Shown here piece after piece: positions 35,470 to 44,027 of a DNA stretch of 64,000 nt; within the stretch, counting starts at the first letter, position 1; each line of letters begins with the position of its first letter. The notes under the pieces were generated by a model. That model ran no database searches, had not been told where the DNA came from, and was given only the letters and a program-made list of their open reading frames with translations. The position numbers and the translations under genes are program-made. This stretch comes from Dyadobacter sp. CY261. GTDB taxonomy: Bacteria; Bacteroidota; Bacteroidia; Cytophagales; Spirosomataceae. The stretch covers positions 62,001 to 126,000 of the forward strand of contig NZ_JAKCPW010000003.1 in NCBI RefSeq assembly GCF_021440085.1, in the 5' to 3' direction.

Positions 35470-36594
35470 ATGCATTTATACATCCATATCCCCTTTTGCA
35501 AACAGGCTTGCCATTATTGCGATTTCCATTTTAGCACCCATACAGCCAATAAACGCGCCGTCGTGGAGGCAATAGCCCGGGAAATCGAATTGCGGAAAGC
35601 TTATCTGCCGGACGGGGATATGGAAACCATCTATTTCGGGGGCGGCACGCCTTCAATGCTCGATGAAGCAGAGCTGCATTTGCTGCTCGGCACTATTCAC
35701 AAGCACTTCCGCGTAGCGCCCGACGCCGAAATCAGTCTCGAAGCCAATCCCGATGATCTGGATGCGGCCAGCTTGCAGATGTTTTTTAAAGCAGGCATTA
35801 ACCGGCTGAGCATCGGTATACAATCTTTCCACGAGCCGCACCTGCGGTTTATGAACCGGGCTCACAGCGCACTGCAAGCCGGGCAATGCGTAAAACTAGC
35901 GCAGAAGGCCGGTATCGATAACATTTCAATCGACCTGATCTATGCCATTCCTTCGGAGAACCACAATGTCCTTTTGGCGGATCTTTCCCAGGCATTTACG
36001 CTCGGTGTGCCCCACATTTCCGCCTATTGCCTTACTATCGAGCCGCAAACAGCTTTCGGAAGCTGGTTAAAAAAGAAGAAAATCAAGCCTATTGAGGAAG
36101 AATATGCGGCGCAGCAATTTGAAATACTGGTCAAATCGCTTGGCGATCACGGTTATGAGCAGTACGAGATTTCTAATTTTGCCAGAGACAGACGTTATAG
36201 CCGGCATAACAGCTCTTATTGGAAACAACATCCCTACCTGGGCGTAGGCCCGAGTGCGCACTCGTATGATGGCACCAGTCGCGAGTACAATGTTTCAAAC
36301 AACGCCAAATACCTGGAAGCGATCCAACAGGAAAGGATACCGGCCACAACAGAAATGCTTACCAGCGCCGACCAGACAAATGAGTACCTGCTTACCGGCC
36401 TGCGCACAATCTGGGGGGTGGAAATGCAAAAGCTACATGTACTGTCAAACGGTGCATTTGCATTGGAACAGCAGCAGGAATTGGAAAAAATGACCCGCAA
36501 AGGCTGGATCAGGGAAGAGTCGGGGATATTGTTGCTCACCGATGCCGGCAAGCTCTTTGCCGACCGCATTGCCAGCGATCTTTTTATCGATTAA
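35470..36594 (+). CDS. hemW: Radical SAM heme chaperone HemW
   Basis: A 374-residue radical SAM protein. The cluster-binding CxxxCxxC is at Cys10-Cys14-Cys17 (HIPFCKQACHYCDFHFS), and the following blocks YFGGGTPSMLD, ISLEANPDDLD, RLSIGIQSFHEPHLRFMNRAH and ISAYCLTIEPQT match HemW, once annotated as coproporphyrinogen III oxidase. The extra Cys of true HemN enzymes is missing from the motif (CDFH rather than CSYC), which supports the heme-chaperone role. It is transcribed with the TonB receptor three bases upstream. Confidence 0.92.
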   Translation: MHLYIHIPFCKQACHYCDFHFSTHTANKRAVVEAIAREIELRKAYLPDGDMETIYFGGGTPSMLDEAELHLLLGTIHKHFRVAPDAEISLEANPDDLDAASLQMFFKAGINRLSIGIQSFHEPHLRFMNRAHSALQAGQCVKLAQKAGIDNISIDLIYAIPSENHNVLLADLSQAFTLGVPHISAYCLTIEPQTAFGSWLKKKKIKPIEEEYAAQQFEILVKSLGDHGYEQYEISNFARDRRYSRHNSSYWKQHPYLGVGPSAHSYDGTSREYNVSNNAKYLEAIQQERIPATTEMLTSADQTNEYLLTGLRTIWGVEMQKLHVLSNGAFALEQQQELEKMTRKGWIREESGILLLTDAGKLFADRIASDLFID

Positions 36595-36639
36595 AACCGG
36601 TCCGCCGTGCCTGGCGACACGACAAACCGGCTCGTCTGT

Positions 36640-37059
36640 CTATAACAGTTCAGCATTCAATGTAATCTCAGTATTAAGCAATTGGGAAATAGGGCATTCC
36701 TTTTTTGCTTTATCGGCCACCTCGGCAAATTGCTCGGCGGTGATCCCTGGCACCTGCGCTTTCAAATCGATCGCACTTTTGACAATCTGGCCTTTTGCAG
36801 GATCCAGAGAAATAGTGGCGGTGGCGTTCAGCTCATCGGCTGTAAAACCGGCCGCATTCAGTTCGAAGCTCAGTTTCATCGCAAAACATCCGGCGTGTGC
36901 AGCTGCAACGAGCTCCTCAGGATTTGTCCCTTTGCCATCCGCGAAACGTGTATTGAAAGAGTACTGGGTATTTTCCAGGACTGTGCTTTGCGTGCTGATC
37001 GTACCTGTACCTTCCTTACCGGTACCTTTCCAAATGGCTGTTGCTTTACGGTTAATCAT
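36640..37059 (-). CDS. OsmC family peroxiredoxin-like protein
   Basis: A 139-residue OsmC/Ohr-type protein that reduces organic hydroperoxides. The two catalytic Cys are in AHAGCFAMKLSFEL (Cys58) and KKECPISQLL near residue 122, and the Arg/Glu region KGTNPEELVAA is typical of OsmC. The start MINRKATAIWKG is the standard N-terminus. A near-match -7 box (TACTTTTC, 37106-37113) lies 47 bases upstream. It converges on hemW with a 45-base gap that shows no strong terminator. Confidence 0.92.
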   Translation of the reverse strand: MINRKATAIWKGTGKEGTGTISTQSTVLENTQYSFNTRFADGKGTNPEELVAAAHAGCFAMKLSFELNAAGFTADELNATATISLDPAKGQIVKSAIDLKAQVPGITAEQFAEVADKAKKECPISQLLNTEITLNAELL

Positions 37060-37322
37060 CGTTGTTTCTGTTAATTTTAGTTGAATCTTAAAGGCGTTGT
37101 TTCAGGAAAAGTAGCACGGAAACGATATCTACGCAAATGATTTTATCATTAAACACACAATAATGTGTTAGCGGTCTCAGTTCCAGTGTATGCCCTCTGC
37201 ACTGTTTGGAATGGCATTTTTAGTTAACAGAAGTTAATGCCCAACTTAGATTTAAACTTTATAATTGCATCACCATCTAATCACAAATTCTTAATAAATC
37301 TCTCAATTATAATTCACAAGTC

Positions 37323-37853
37323 ATGAACAGAAAATTCTTGCCCCTGCTGCTTCTCGCTATTGTCGCATTGTTCCAAAGCTGCCGCGGGCCGAAAGGCGAC
37401 CCCGGACCGCAGGGAGGCGATGTGTTGGGAATCACCTTCGACATTATCAATGTAGATTTCACCGCTGCCAACGAATATTCCTACACCCTCAATTTTGACC
37501 AGCAAAAAATTGAAGTGTTGCCGTCTGACGCTGTGCTTGTATATGTGTATTGGAATGATGCCGGCAGTCTGAAAGCCTATCGCCCTCTTCCACAAACGGC
37601 GTTTGTCAACAACGGACTGATTACTTATAATTTCGACCGTACCGACGACGACATGATGCTTTTTCTGGACTCTAATTTGAACCTGGCCAACGTAGGCACC
37701 GAACATACAAGAGGCTTTGAATTCCGTGTGGTAGTAGTCCCTTCCGATTTCCTGTCACGCACGAACGGCGAAGTGGATTTGAATAGCTACGATTCGGTGG
37801 TAAAGGCATTCAACATCGACGAGTCGAAAGTGAAGAAAATTTCAGCCAAATAA
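37323..37853 (+). CDS. Lipoprotein with short collagen-like start
   Basis: A 176-residue lipoprotein (LLLLAIVALFQSCRGPKGD; lipobox Cys near residue 20). Directly after the Cys comes a short collagen-like run of Gly-X-Y triplets (GPKGDPGPQGG), then a beta-rich domain of about 150 residues with no recognised family (YSYTLNFDQQKIEVLPSDAVLVYVYW). Proteins with this GPKGDxG start after the lipobox recur in Bacteroidota, where the triplets probably act as a stiff spacer. The 263 bases before it contain only a small inverted repeat (AACACA...TGTGTT near 37161-37178) and no gene. Confidence 0.8.
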   Translation: MNRKFLPLLLLAIVALFQSCRGPKGDPGPQGGDVLGITFDIINVDFTAANEYSYTLNFDQQKIEVLPSDAVLVYVYWNDAGSLKAYRPLPQTAFVNNGLITYNFDRTDDDMMLFLDSNLNLANVGTEHTRGFEFRVVVVPSDFLSRTNGEVDLNSYDSVVKAFNIDESKVKKISAK

Positions 37854-37897
37854 ATAAGAAAGTTCCCCATTACTTGGGTTTCTGGAATAATTTTTAT

Positions 37898-37930
37898 AAA
37901 ATCCGGTAAAAATTACCGGATTTTCTTTTT
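37898..37930 (+). terminator. Terminator directly before the DUF1684 gene
   Basis: AAAATCCGGTAA (37898-37909) and TTACCGGATTTT (37913-37924) form a 12-bp stem with a 3-base loop, followed by CTTTTT. It ends the collagen-like lipoprotein gene and lies only about 10-15 bases before the next start codon. Confidence 0.82.
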
Positions 37931-37940
37931 CCCACTAACT

Positions 37941-38561
37941 ATGAAAATTGTTTTAAGCACACTCTTTACAATTTTGGTCGCGGCGTCTGGATCACAAGCA
38001 CAAACATTTACCGAAGAGACTGATCAGTACCGAAGAAAATACAAAGACGAGTTCCTGCATTCGGAGAATTCGCCATTGAAAGCGGCAGACCTGCCCTATT
38101 TGCAGTTTTATACACCGGATTCGAGCTATCGCGTCAAAGCGCGTTTTGAAAAGGCGAAGGCCAAGTCGTTTGAAATGCCTACTTACAGCGGCATGAACAA
38201 AACTTACGTCAAGTATGGGGTTTTGAAATTCAAGGTGAATGGAAGAAGGCAGAAACTGACCGTTTACCGCAGCCTCAGCCTCCAACAGCTGGCAAAATAC
38301 AAAGATTACCTTTTCATTCCTTTCAAGGATAAAACCAATGGTGCGGAAACCTACGGCGGCGGCCGCTACCTGGACCTGAAAACCAGCGATTTAAAAGACG
38401 GCACCTGCGTCATCGATTTCAATAAGGCTTATAACCCCTATTGCGCTTATAGCACCGGATATAACTGTCCGATTCCGCCACTCAACAACCACCTGGCGAT
38501 CGCGGTCACAGCAGGAGAGAAGAATTTCACCAAGCAACAGCACGAGGCCAGTATTAAATAA
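37941..38561 (+). CDS. DUF1684 domain-containing secreted protein
   Basis: A 206-residue protein with a signal peptide (to about residue 20, ending SGSQAQ). The remainder is a DUF1684 domain: YRRKYKDEFLHSENSPL near 30, YLQFYTPDSSYRVKARFE, then FIPFKDKTNGAETYGGGRYLDL and DFNKAYNPYCAYSTGYNCPIPP near 155-180, the two conserved family blocks with three Cys. Function is unknown. The gene begins only 11 bases after a terminator T-run, so either it has no own upstream promoter or the hairpin works as an attenuator. Confidence 0.88.
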   Translation: MKIVLSTLFTILVAASGSQAQTFTEETDQYRRKYKDEFLHSENSPLKAADLPYLQFYTPDSSYRVKARFEKAKAKSFEMPTYSGMNKTYVKYGVLKFKVNGRRQKLTVYRSLSLQQLAKYKDYLFIPFKDKTNGAETYGGGRYLDLKTSDLKDGTCVIDFNKAYNPYCAYSTGYNCPIPPLNNHLAIAVTAGEKNFTKQQHEASIK

Positions 38562-38576
38562 TACGAGCCCAACCAT

Positions 38577-38610
38577 AAAAAACGCCCGACTTTCCAGCCG
38601 GGCGTTTTTT
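38577..38610. terminator. Bidirectional terminator between the DUF1684 and YcxB-like genes
   Basis: AAAAAACGCCCG (38577-38588) and CGGGCGTTTTTT (38599-38610) form a 12-bp stem with a 10-base loop. A-run and T-run ends make it work for both convergent genes. Confidence 0.9.
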
Positions 38611-38627
38611 ACAGAATGGCTTTTTGA

Positions 38628-39179
38628 TCAGGCCTTCAATACCTCTTTCTGTTTCAAAATCCTCTCAAAAACCTTGATATCGTGCTCGGAGGTAAAAATC
38701 GCAAACGGCAAATACAGGAATTGTCCTTTTGAAATCACCAGTACATAAGCCTCCTTGTCTTTGTAACCTTCCAAAATCTGCTCCCATTTCATCACGCTTC
38801 CTTCCTTCTGATTAAGCTTCATGATAATCTGCCGGTTATCGATCTCGTAAGAGAACTTCTCGAACATCGGCTTGTACTGCGCAAGTTGTGTGATACCTGT
38901 GAACTGGATCAGCCAGAACAGAACGTAGAGGATCGCAGCCACCAAAACGGTAATATAGATCCACAGGTTGGGATACACACCCGTCAGGTTGATCACCGCG
39001 TTGATCAGGATAAGGGCCAGGGGGATAAGGCCCCATTTGAGCTGCGTTTTGAAAAAATAACGCATGGCCAGTGATATGTATTTTTGGGTAGATAAGGCAT
39101 ACTTCTTGGTGCGAACCGCAGCCGGGTTCGTAGGCATTTGATAGACGGGCTGGTGTTTGTTTACCGAAACTTTGGCCAT
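38628..39179 (-). CDS. YcxB-like membrane protein
   Basis: A 183-residue protein with two adjacent transmembrane helices (residues about 50-72, LKWGLIPLALILINAVINLTG, and about 78-100, WIYITVLVAAILYVLFWLIQF) and a C-terminal cytoplasmic domain with the YcxB pattern: FSYEIDNRQIIMKLNQKEGSVMKWEQILEGYKDKEAYVLVISKGQFLYLPFAIF. YcxB-like proteins have no established function. A -7 box lies 72 bases upstream of the start. It ends at a strong shared terminator. Confidence 0.8.
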   Translation of the reverse strand: MAKVSVNKHQPVYQMPTNPAAVRTKKYALSTQKYISLAMRYFFKTQLKWGLIPLALILINAVINLTGVYPNLWIYITVLVAAILYVLFWLIQFTGITQLAQYKPMFEKFSYEIDNRQIIMKLNQKEGSVMKWEQILEGYKDKEAYVLVISKGQFLYLPFAIFTSEHDIKVFERILKQKEVLKA

Positions 39180-39250
39180 AACGCTGTTTAAATTAACAAT
39201 CTTTTCTCTTAGCGGACACCGAACGAATTACGGCCGCGCAAAATGAAGTG

Positions 39251-39258
39251 CAAAGTTA
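39251..39258 (-). promoter_or_regulatory. -7 promoter box of the YcxB-like gene
   Basis: TAACTTTG on the minus strand matches TAnnTTTG, 71 bases before the start at 39179, leaving a leader of roughly 65 bases. The rest of the 238-base divergent gap shows nothing else. Confidence 0.45.
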
Positions 39259-39417
39259 GAAAAAAGCATCTGAGATATGAGAAAGGTCTGTAAATAAAAA
39301 GTAGTTATGAGAAATTGGTGTAATTTGTCTTTACTAACTGCGTTGAACATTTGAAAAGTGCCTTTTTGAAGGCATATTCGATAGCTGATCACTCAAACAA
39401 AATAATATCCCGTTTAC

Positions 39418-41472
39418 ATGAGTTTCCTTTTCCCGTCCTTCCTGTGGGGTTTGCTGGCCATATCGATTCCGATCGCCGTCCACATTTTCAATTTCAGGCG
39501 GACGAAAAGGATCTATTTCACCAATGTAGCCTTTTTAAAGGCCGTTGAAACGCAAACCAAGTCGATCCGGCAGATTAAGCACTGGTTGGTACTGGCCGCC
39601 AGGATCCTGGCCATCGCCTGTCTTGCATTTGCATTCTCCCAACCCTTCATTCCTGCTGAAAGCAACGTGGCCGTTGACCGGCGGGGCATTACCAGTTTGT
39701 ATCTGGACAATTCGATGAGCATGGAAAGCGAGTTGAACAATAAGCGCTATCTGGACATTGCTACAGGGCGTCTTGGGGATTTGCTGGGGTTGTTCAAAAA
39801 TGCGACCTCGCTCCAACTGGTCACCAACGATTTCTCCGCCCAGGAACAGGGCCTTTACCCAGCCGAAAAGCTTCGCGACCGCCTTACTACCATAGGCCTG
39901 GCGAGCATGCCCCGCACCCTGGAACAGGTATACAAACGCCAGGAAAACCTCATGGCCCGTCATTCGCAATCGGGCAAGAACCAACTGTTCTGGTTCTCCG
40001 ATTTTCAGAAAAGTACCGCCGGTGACCTTTCGGCAATTCAGGCCGATTCGACTAACCGGATTTTCCTGGTACCTGTTCAGGCTGAGGCCGAAAAGAACGT
40101 TTTTGTGGATTCGGCCTGGCTGAACACGCCTTTTATCCGGGAGCTTCAAAACAATATTCTTTTTGTCAAGGTGAGCAATTCGGGCAGCCGCGAGGCGAGG
40201 AATGTGGTGTTGAGGCTGAGCCTCGATAATACGCAAGCATCCACTGCGTCGGTAAATGTTCCAGCCAATGGCAGTGCGACAGCCAAATTCAACTTTAACC
40301 TAAAAGGAAAAGGCTATAAAAAAGGCCAGATAACCTTCGACGATTTCCCGGTAACCTTTGACAACAACTACTATTTTGTCCTGAATGCTTCGCCGCTGAT
40401 CCGCGTGCTGCATGTATATGGGCAAAAAGCGGAAGGTAACTATATAGAGAATGTGTATGCCAACGACAGTCTTTTTACATTACAAAATTATAGTGCTCAA
40501 AACGTCGATCCGGGCCTGATCAAAAGTTCGGATCTGGTGGTTTTGGAAGGCGTCACCCAGCTTTCTGGCACATTGCCGCAGGATTTACAGGAATTTGTGC
40601 AACAGGGAGGTAGTTTAGCGATAATCCCGCCCGCCACTCCGGCTGTGGACGGCTATGCGAGTTTTTTGAGTAGATTGGGTATTAATGGCATTACAGCTGA
40701 AAAAGCGCAGGCTGCGCTTCCGCTGGCAGTTCCCGACCGAAACAATCCTTTTTTTAGCGATGTTTTTGAAGAATCGATGCGGCAGGAGATGAACCTTAAT
40801 CTGCCCACCGCATTACCGGTTTGGAGTTGGGCCAATGCGGGCCAGCAGCTACTGACGTTGCGTAATGGGCAGACATATCTGAACCAGATCCTCTCGGGCA
40901 CTGGAAGAACGTACGTTTTTGCCGCACCGTTGAACCAGGAAAACGGTAATGTAGCGCAGCATGCCATCTTTGTGCCTGTGATGTACAAAATCGCCGCATC
41001 GAGTGTACGCCAGCAGCGTACCTCGTTTACATTCGATGAAAACCCCATTAGCCTCCCTATCGACAAGCCAAAACCCAATTCGGTTTATAAGTTAAGACGA
41101 GGCAAAACCGAGATCATTCCCGTGCAACGCATCACCGGAAACCAGCTGCTACTGGAAATCCCACAAGGCGACCAGGCCAGCGAAGATCTGGCGGCCGGTT
41201 ACTTCGAACTGGTATTGGATAACAAATCTGAGCAAATCATTGCCCTGAACCACAACCACGCCGAATCTAAACTGCAATACTATTCTCCCGATGAGCTCCG
41301 GGCCGCATTTTCGGGCAAGAAGAACGTGCACGTTTTCGATAGGATTGACGATGACGCATTCTCTACTGCATTCCAACAGCAAAACATGGGAACTAACCTT
41401 TGGAAGTTTTTCCTGTATGCGGCTTTGTTCTTCCTGCTTGTAGAAATTGCTTTGATACGGTTGATGAAATAG
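39418..41472 (+). CDS. BatA domain-containing membrane protein
   Basis: A 684-residue protein whose first 80 residues are the BatA (aerotolerance) N-terminal domain with two transmembrane helices: FLFPSFLWGLLAISIPIAVHIFNFRRTKRI, then KHWLVLAARILAIACLAFAFSQP. The large middle region has the layout of a degenerate VWA domain (SLYLDNSMSME, lacking a full MIDAS set) and a glutamine-amidotransferase-like stretch (QEFVQQGGSLAIIPP). It ends with a transmembrane helix (FFLYAALFFLLVEIALIRL). Such proteins are common in Bacteroidota, often near a MoxR or dihydroorotase gene, neither of which is adjacent here. Function is unknown. Confidence 0.85.
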   Translation: MSFLFPSFLWGLLAISIPIAVHIFNFRRTKRIYFTNVAFLKAVETQTKSIRQIKHWLVLAARILAIACLAFAFSQPFIPAESNVAVDRRGITSLYLDNSMSMESELNNKRYLDIATGRLGDLLGLFKNATSLQLVTNDFSAQEQGLYPAEKLRDRLTTIGLASMPRTLEQVYKRQENLMARHSQSGKNQLFWFSDFQKSTAGDLSAIQADSTNRIFLVPVQAEAEKNVFVDSAWLNTPFIRELQNNILFVKVSNSGSREARNVVLRLSLDNTQASTASVNVPANGSATAKFNFNLKGKGYKKGQITFDDFPVTFDNNYYFVLNASPLIRVLHVYGQKAEGNYIENVYANDSLFTLQNYSAQNVDPGLIKSSDLVVLEGVTQLSGTLPQDLQEFVQQGGSLAIIPPATPAVDGYASFLSRLGINGITAEKAQAALPLAVPDRNNPFFSDVFEESMRQEMNLNLPTALPVWSWANAGQQLLTLRNGQTYLNQILSGTGRTYVFAAPLNQENGNVAQHAIFVPVMYKIAASSVRQQRTSFTFDENPISLPIDKPKPNSVYKLRRGKTEIIPVQRITGNQLLLEIPQGDQASEDLAAGYFELVLDNKSEQIIALNHNHAESKLQYYSPDELRAAFSGKKNVHVFDRIDDDAFSTAFQQQNMGTNLWKFFLYAALFFLLVEIALIRLMK

Positions 41473-41521
41473 CAATTATCAGACGGCGGCTTAAATGCTT
41501 TTCAGACCGAAAGGGAATGCA

Positions 41522-41529
41522 TAAGTTTG
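41522..41529 (+). promoter_or_regulatory. -7 promoter box of the PIN toxin-antitoxin pair
   Basis: TAAGTTTG matches TAnnTTTG and lies 22 bases before the ATG at 41552, giving a leader of about 15 bases. Confidence 0.55.
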
Positions 41530-41551
41530 TGAAAACGAAACTCACACTGTT

Positions 41552-41827
41552 ATGAAAACATCTTCCCAAAAGAGCCTCGCTCAAAATTCCCCCGATGCAG
41601 CAAAGGAAACGTCGTATCCTGACCTTAACGAGTCGGAGGCGCTTCAACTCAATGAACCTCTTATTCCTTATGTGCGCCTTGACCCCGCAGTTCATGGGCG
41701 CGTGATATGCAACGAGCTTACTGCGGAAGAAGAGGAGTTAGCCAATGATCCTAATGTGAAGCCTTTTTCGCATGTTGGCGATTCCGCAGCGTATGTAAGA
41801 AGAATCCGCCGCGATTTCAGATGCTGA
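41552..41827 (+). CDS. Candidate antitoxin of a PIN toxin pair
   Basis: A 91-residue protein just before a PIN-domain gene. It has an acidic middle (SYPDLNESEALQLNEPLIPY; CNELTAEEEELANDPN) and a basic C-terminus (YVRRIRRDFRC), but no recognisable DNA-binding fold such as AbrB, RHH or Phd. Its stop is one base from the next start (TGATATG), the tight coupling usual for toxin-antitoxin pairs. Size, order and spacing make it the likely antitoxin; this is inference, as the family is not recognised. It has its own good -7 box. Confidence 0.65.
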   Translation: MKTSSQKSLAQNSPDAAKETSYPDLNESEALQLNEPLIPYVRLDPAVHGRVICNELTAEEEELANDPNVKPFSHVGDSAAYVRRIRRDFRC

Positions 41828-41828
41828 T

Positions 41829-42209
41829 ATGCTTCTGCTGGACACAAACATCCTCATCGATTATCTGAGAGGAAAGCAAGCAGCTATCGAATTTATTGAA
41901 TGTGCGGGTAAAGGTAACTTTGCCGTCAACACCGTCATCGTACTCGAACTTTACAACGGCTGTTTAAATAGGGCCGAGTTGTTCAGTATCAAACGTTTAT
42001 TGAATGGCTTTATTCATTTTGATTTAAATGAAGGCATAGCGCAAACTGCTATGCGTATTGGTCACAGCTTTGCGTTATCGCATTCGTTGAGCGCGTCGGA
42101 CGCATTGATTGCGGCAACCGCATTAGTTTACAATCTGGAATTGCGGACCGCAAACCTGAAAGATTTCAAAATGATTCCAGCTCTTAAAGTGTCGAATACG
42201 TTACAATAG
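41829..42209 (+). CDS. PIN-domain ribonuclease, VapC-like toxin
   Basis: A 126-residue PIN-domain protein. The acidic metal-binding set is complete: Asp5 in LLLDTNILIDYL, Glu40 in VIVLELYNG, Asp91 in SASDALIAATAL and the late acidic position in NLKDF (Asp112). VapC toxins cut tRNA or rRNA and are held in check by the protein of the gene just upstream. Length and motif spacing are typical. The pair stands between the BatA-like gene and purK, a common kind of insertion point, and has no neighbours of related function. Confidence 0.88.
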   Translation: MLLLDTNILIDYLRGKQAAIEFIECAGKGNFAVNTVIVLELYNGCLNRAELFSIKRLLNGFIHFDLNEGIAQTAMRIGHSFALSHSLSASDALIAATALVYNLELRTANLKDFKMIPALKVSNTLQ

Positions 42210-42327
42210 TGACGATTTCACAATGACAAGCTCTGGCCTTCTGACCATTTCCTGACCGACATTTCACACAGCCCCTTTTATCTCACCCGTTTTTAAACCA
42301 ATTTTGCGGGAAAATATCATTCAATAA

Positions 42328-43467
42328 ATGCTTTCATCCCGAATTGGAATTCTTGGTGGCGGGCAGCTGGGGCTTATGCTCTTGCAAGCTGCCGTGGACT
42401 GGAACCTGGATATTCATGTACTCGACCCGGACGCCGAAGCTCCGTGCCGAAAGATAGCGCCCCATTTTACACAAGGCTCGCTGCAAGATTTTAACACCGT
42501 TTACAATTTTGGCAAGGACCTCGACGTCATCACGATCGAGATAGAAAAAGTTAATGTAGAAGCCCTTGAAGCGCTGGAAAGAGAGGGCAAAAGGGTCTAT
42601 CCGCAACCATCGGTGATCCGCCAGATCCAGGACAAACGTATTCAGAAACAATTCTACGCTGAAAAACAGCTTCCTACCGCAGAATTCATTTTGACCGAGA
42701 ACCGGGATGATGTCTCAAACTACGTCTCGTTTTTGCCTGCGTTTCACAAATTAGGAAAAGACGGCTATGACGGTCGCGGTGTACAAAGACTGACGTCGGC
42801 GGACGATCTGGAAAAGGCATTCGATAAGCCAGGACTTTTAGAAAAGGCAGTGCCTTTCGACAAAGAGCTCGCCGTGATTGTTGCTCGTAATGCCAAGGGC
42901 GAGGTGGAGACTTTCCCAACAGTGGAAATGGTGTTTCATCCGGAGCATAACCTTGTGGAATACCTGTTTGCCCCAGCCGAAATAAGCGAAGCGGTTAATG
43001 TAAAAGCACAGGAAATAGCCCGTCAAACTGCCGAAGCATTTCAGATCGTCGGGTTGCTTGCCGTGGAATTATTCCTTACGCCGGATGGTGAAGTACTGAT
43101 TAACGAAGTAGCGCCCCGCCCGCATAACAGCGGGCACCATACGATCCGCGCCAACGCAACTTCCCAATACGAACAACATTGGCGGGCGATTTTGAACCTT
43201 CCCCTGGGAAGTACGCAGGCTTACGGCCCCTCGGCAATGGTGAATTTGCTGGGAGAAGACGGCTATGAAGGTCCGGCAGTGTATGAAGGCATGGAGAAGT
43301 TGCTTGCAACGCCGGAAGTGTTCCCGTTTCTTTACTGGAAAGCGATCACTAAACCTTTCCGCAAAATGGGCCACATTACGATCATGGATTCGGATATCGC
43401 TTCGTTGAAAGCCAAGGCTGATTTCGTCAAGAACAACATCAAAGTAATCAGTAACAAAACGAATTAA
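42328..43467 (+). CDS. purK: 5-(carboxyamino)imidazole ribonucleotide synthase PurK
   Basis: A 379-residue ATP-grasp enzyme that carboxylates aminoimidazole ribonucleotide (AIR) with ATP and bicarbonate in purine synthesis. The N-terminal GILGGGQLGLMLLQAA, the ATP-grasp region FHKLGKDGYDGRGVQRL near 135 and the catalytic EVAPRPHNSGHHTI near 262 are all present. purE follows after nine bases, the classical pair. The -7 region is a near match (CAATTTTG, 42299-42306) 22 bases before the ATG. Confidence 0.96.
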   Translation: MLSSRIGILGGGQLGLMLLQAAVDWNLDIHVLDPDAEAPCRKIAPHFTQGSLQDFNTVYNFGKDLDVITIEIEKVNVEALEALEREGKRVYPQPSVIRQIQDKRIQKQFYAEKQLPTAEFILTENRDDVSNYVSFLPAFHKLGKDGYDGRGVQRLTSADDLEKAFDKPGLLEKAVPFDKELAVIVARNAKGEVETFPTVEMVFHPEHNLVEYLFAPAEISEAVNVKAQEIARQTAEAFQIVGLLAVELFLTPDGEVLINEVAPRPHNSGHHTIRANATSQYEQHWRAILNLPLGSTQAYGPSAMVNLLGEDGYEGPAVYEGMEKLLATPEVFPFLYWKAITKPFRKMGHITIMDSDIASLKAKADFVKNNIKVISNKTN

Positions 43468-43476
43468 CACATACCA

Positions 43477-43968
43477 ATGGTAGGGATTATCATGGGCAGC
43501 CTTTCGGATAGAAAGGTAATGCAGCTCGCCGCAGACGCATTAACCGAACTCGGCGTTTTATATGAAATGGAAATTGTGTCGGCACATCGCACGCCCGAGC
43601 GCATGCTCGAATATGCGGCATCTGCGCGAGACCGAGGCTTAAAGGTGATTATCGCCGGTGCGGGGGGCGCAGCCCATTTGCCTGGCATGGTGGCATCCCT
43701 GACGTCATTGCCGGTAATCGGTGTTCCTGTATTGTCGAGCAACTCGATCGACGGTTGGGATTCGGTACTTTCGATCCTGCAAATGCCGGCCGGCGTGCCC
43801 GTAGCGACGGTGGCCCTGGACGGTGCCAGAAATGCGGGAATACTGGCCGCCCAGATCATCGGAGCGAGCGATACTGAGGTTGCAAAAAGGCTTGATGCCT
43901 TCAAGGAAAGCCTCAAAGAGAAAGTTGCAGCGATGAATGAGGAATTGAAAAATCAACTTGGAAACTAG
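43477..43968 (+). CDS. purE: 5-(carboxyamino)imidazole ribonucleotide mutase PurE
   Basis: A 163-residue PurE that shifts the carboxyl group of N5-CAIR to give CAIR. Motifs VGIIMGSLSDRKVM, VSAHRTPERMLEYA (catalytic His) and IIAGAGGAAHLPGMVA are standard class I PurE. It lies nine bases after purK, forming the expected two-gene purine unit. Confidence 0.97.
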   Translation: MVGIIMGSLSDRKVMQLAADALTELGVLYEMEIVSAHRTPERMLEYAASARDRGLKVIIAGAGGAAHLPGMVASLTSLPVIGVPVLSSNSIDGWDSVLSILQMPAGVPVATVALDGARNAGILAAQIIGASDTEVAKRLDAFKESLKEKVAAMNEELKNQLGN

Positions 43969-44027
43969 GCTGTCTTTATTATTTTCGTAGAAAATTAACT
44001 CCACTAAAAATAGAATCCGGCCAGGTT

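Noticed and set aside
36595..36639. Terminator between hemW and the OsmC gene
   Set aside because: Only a 4-6 base pairing around CCGG was found, with no T-run; too weak to call.
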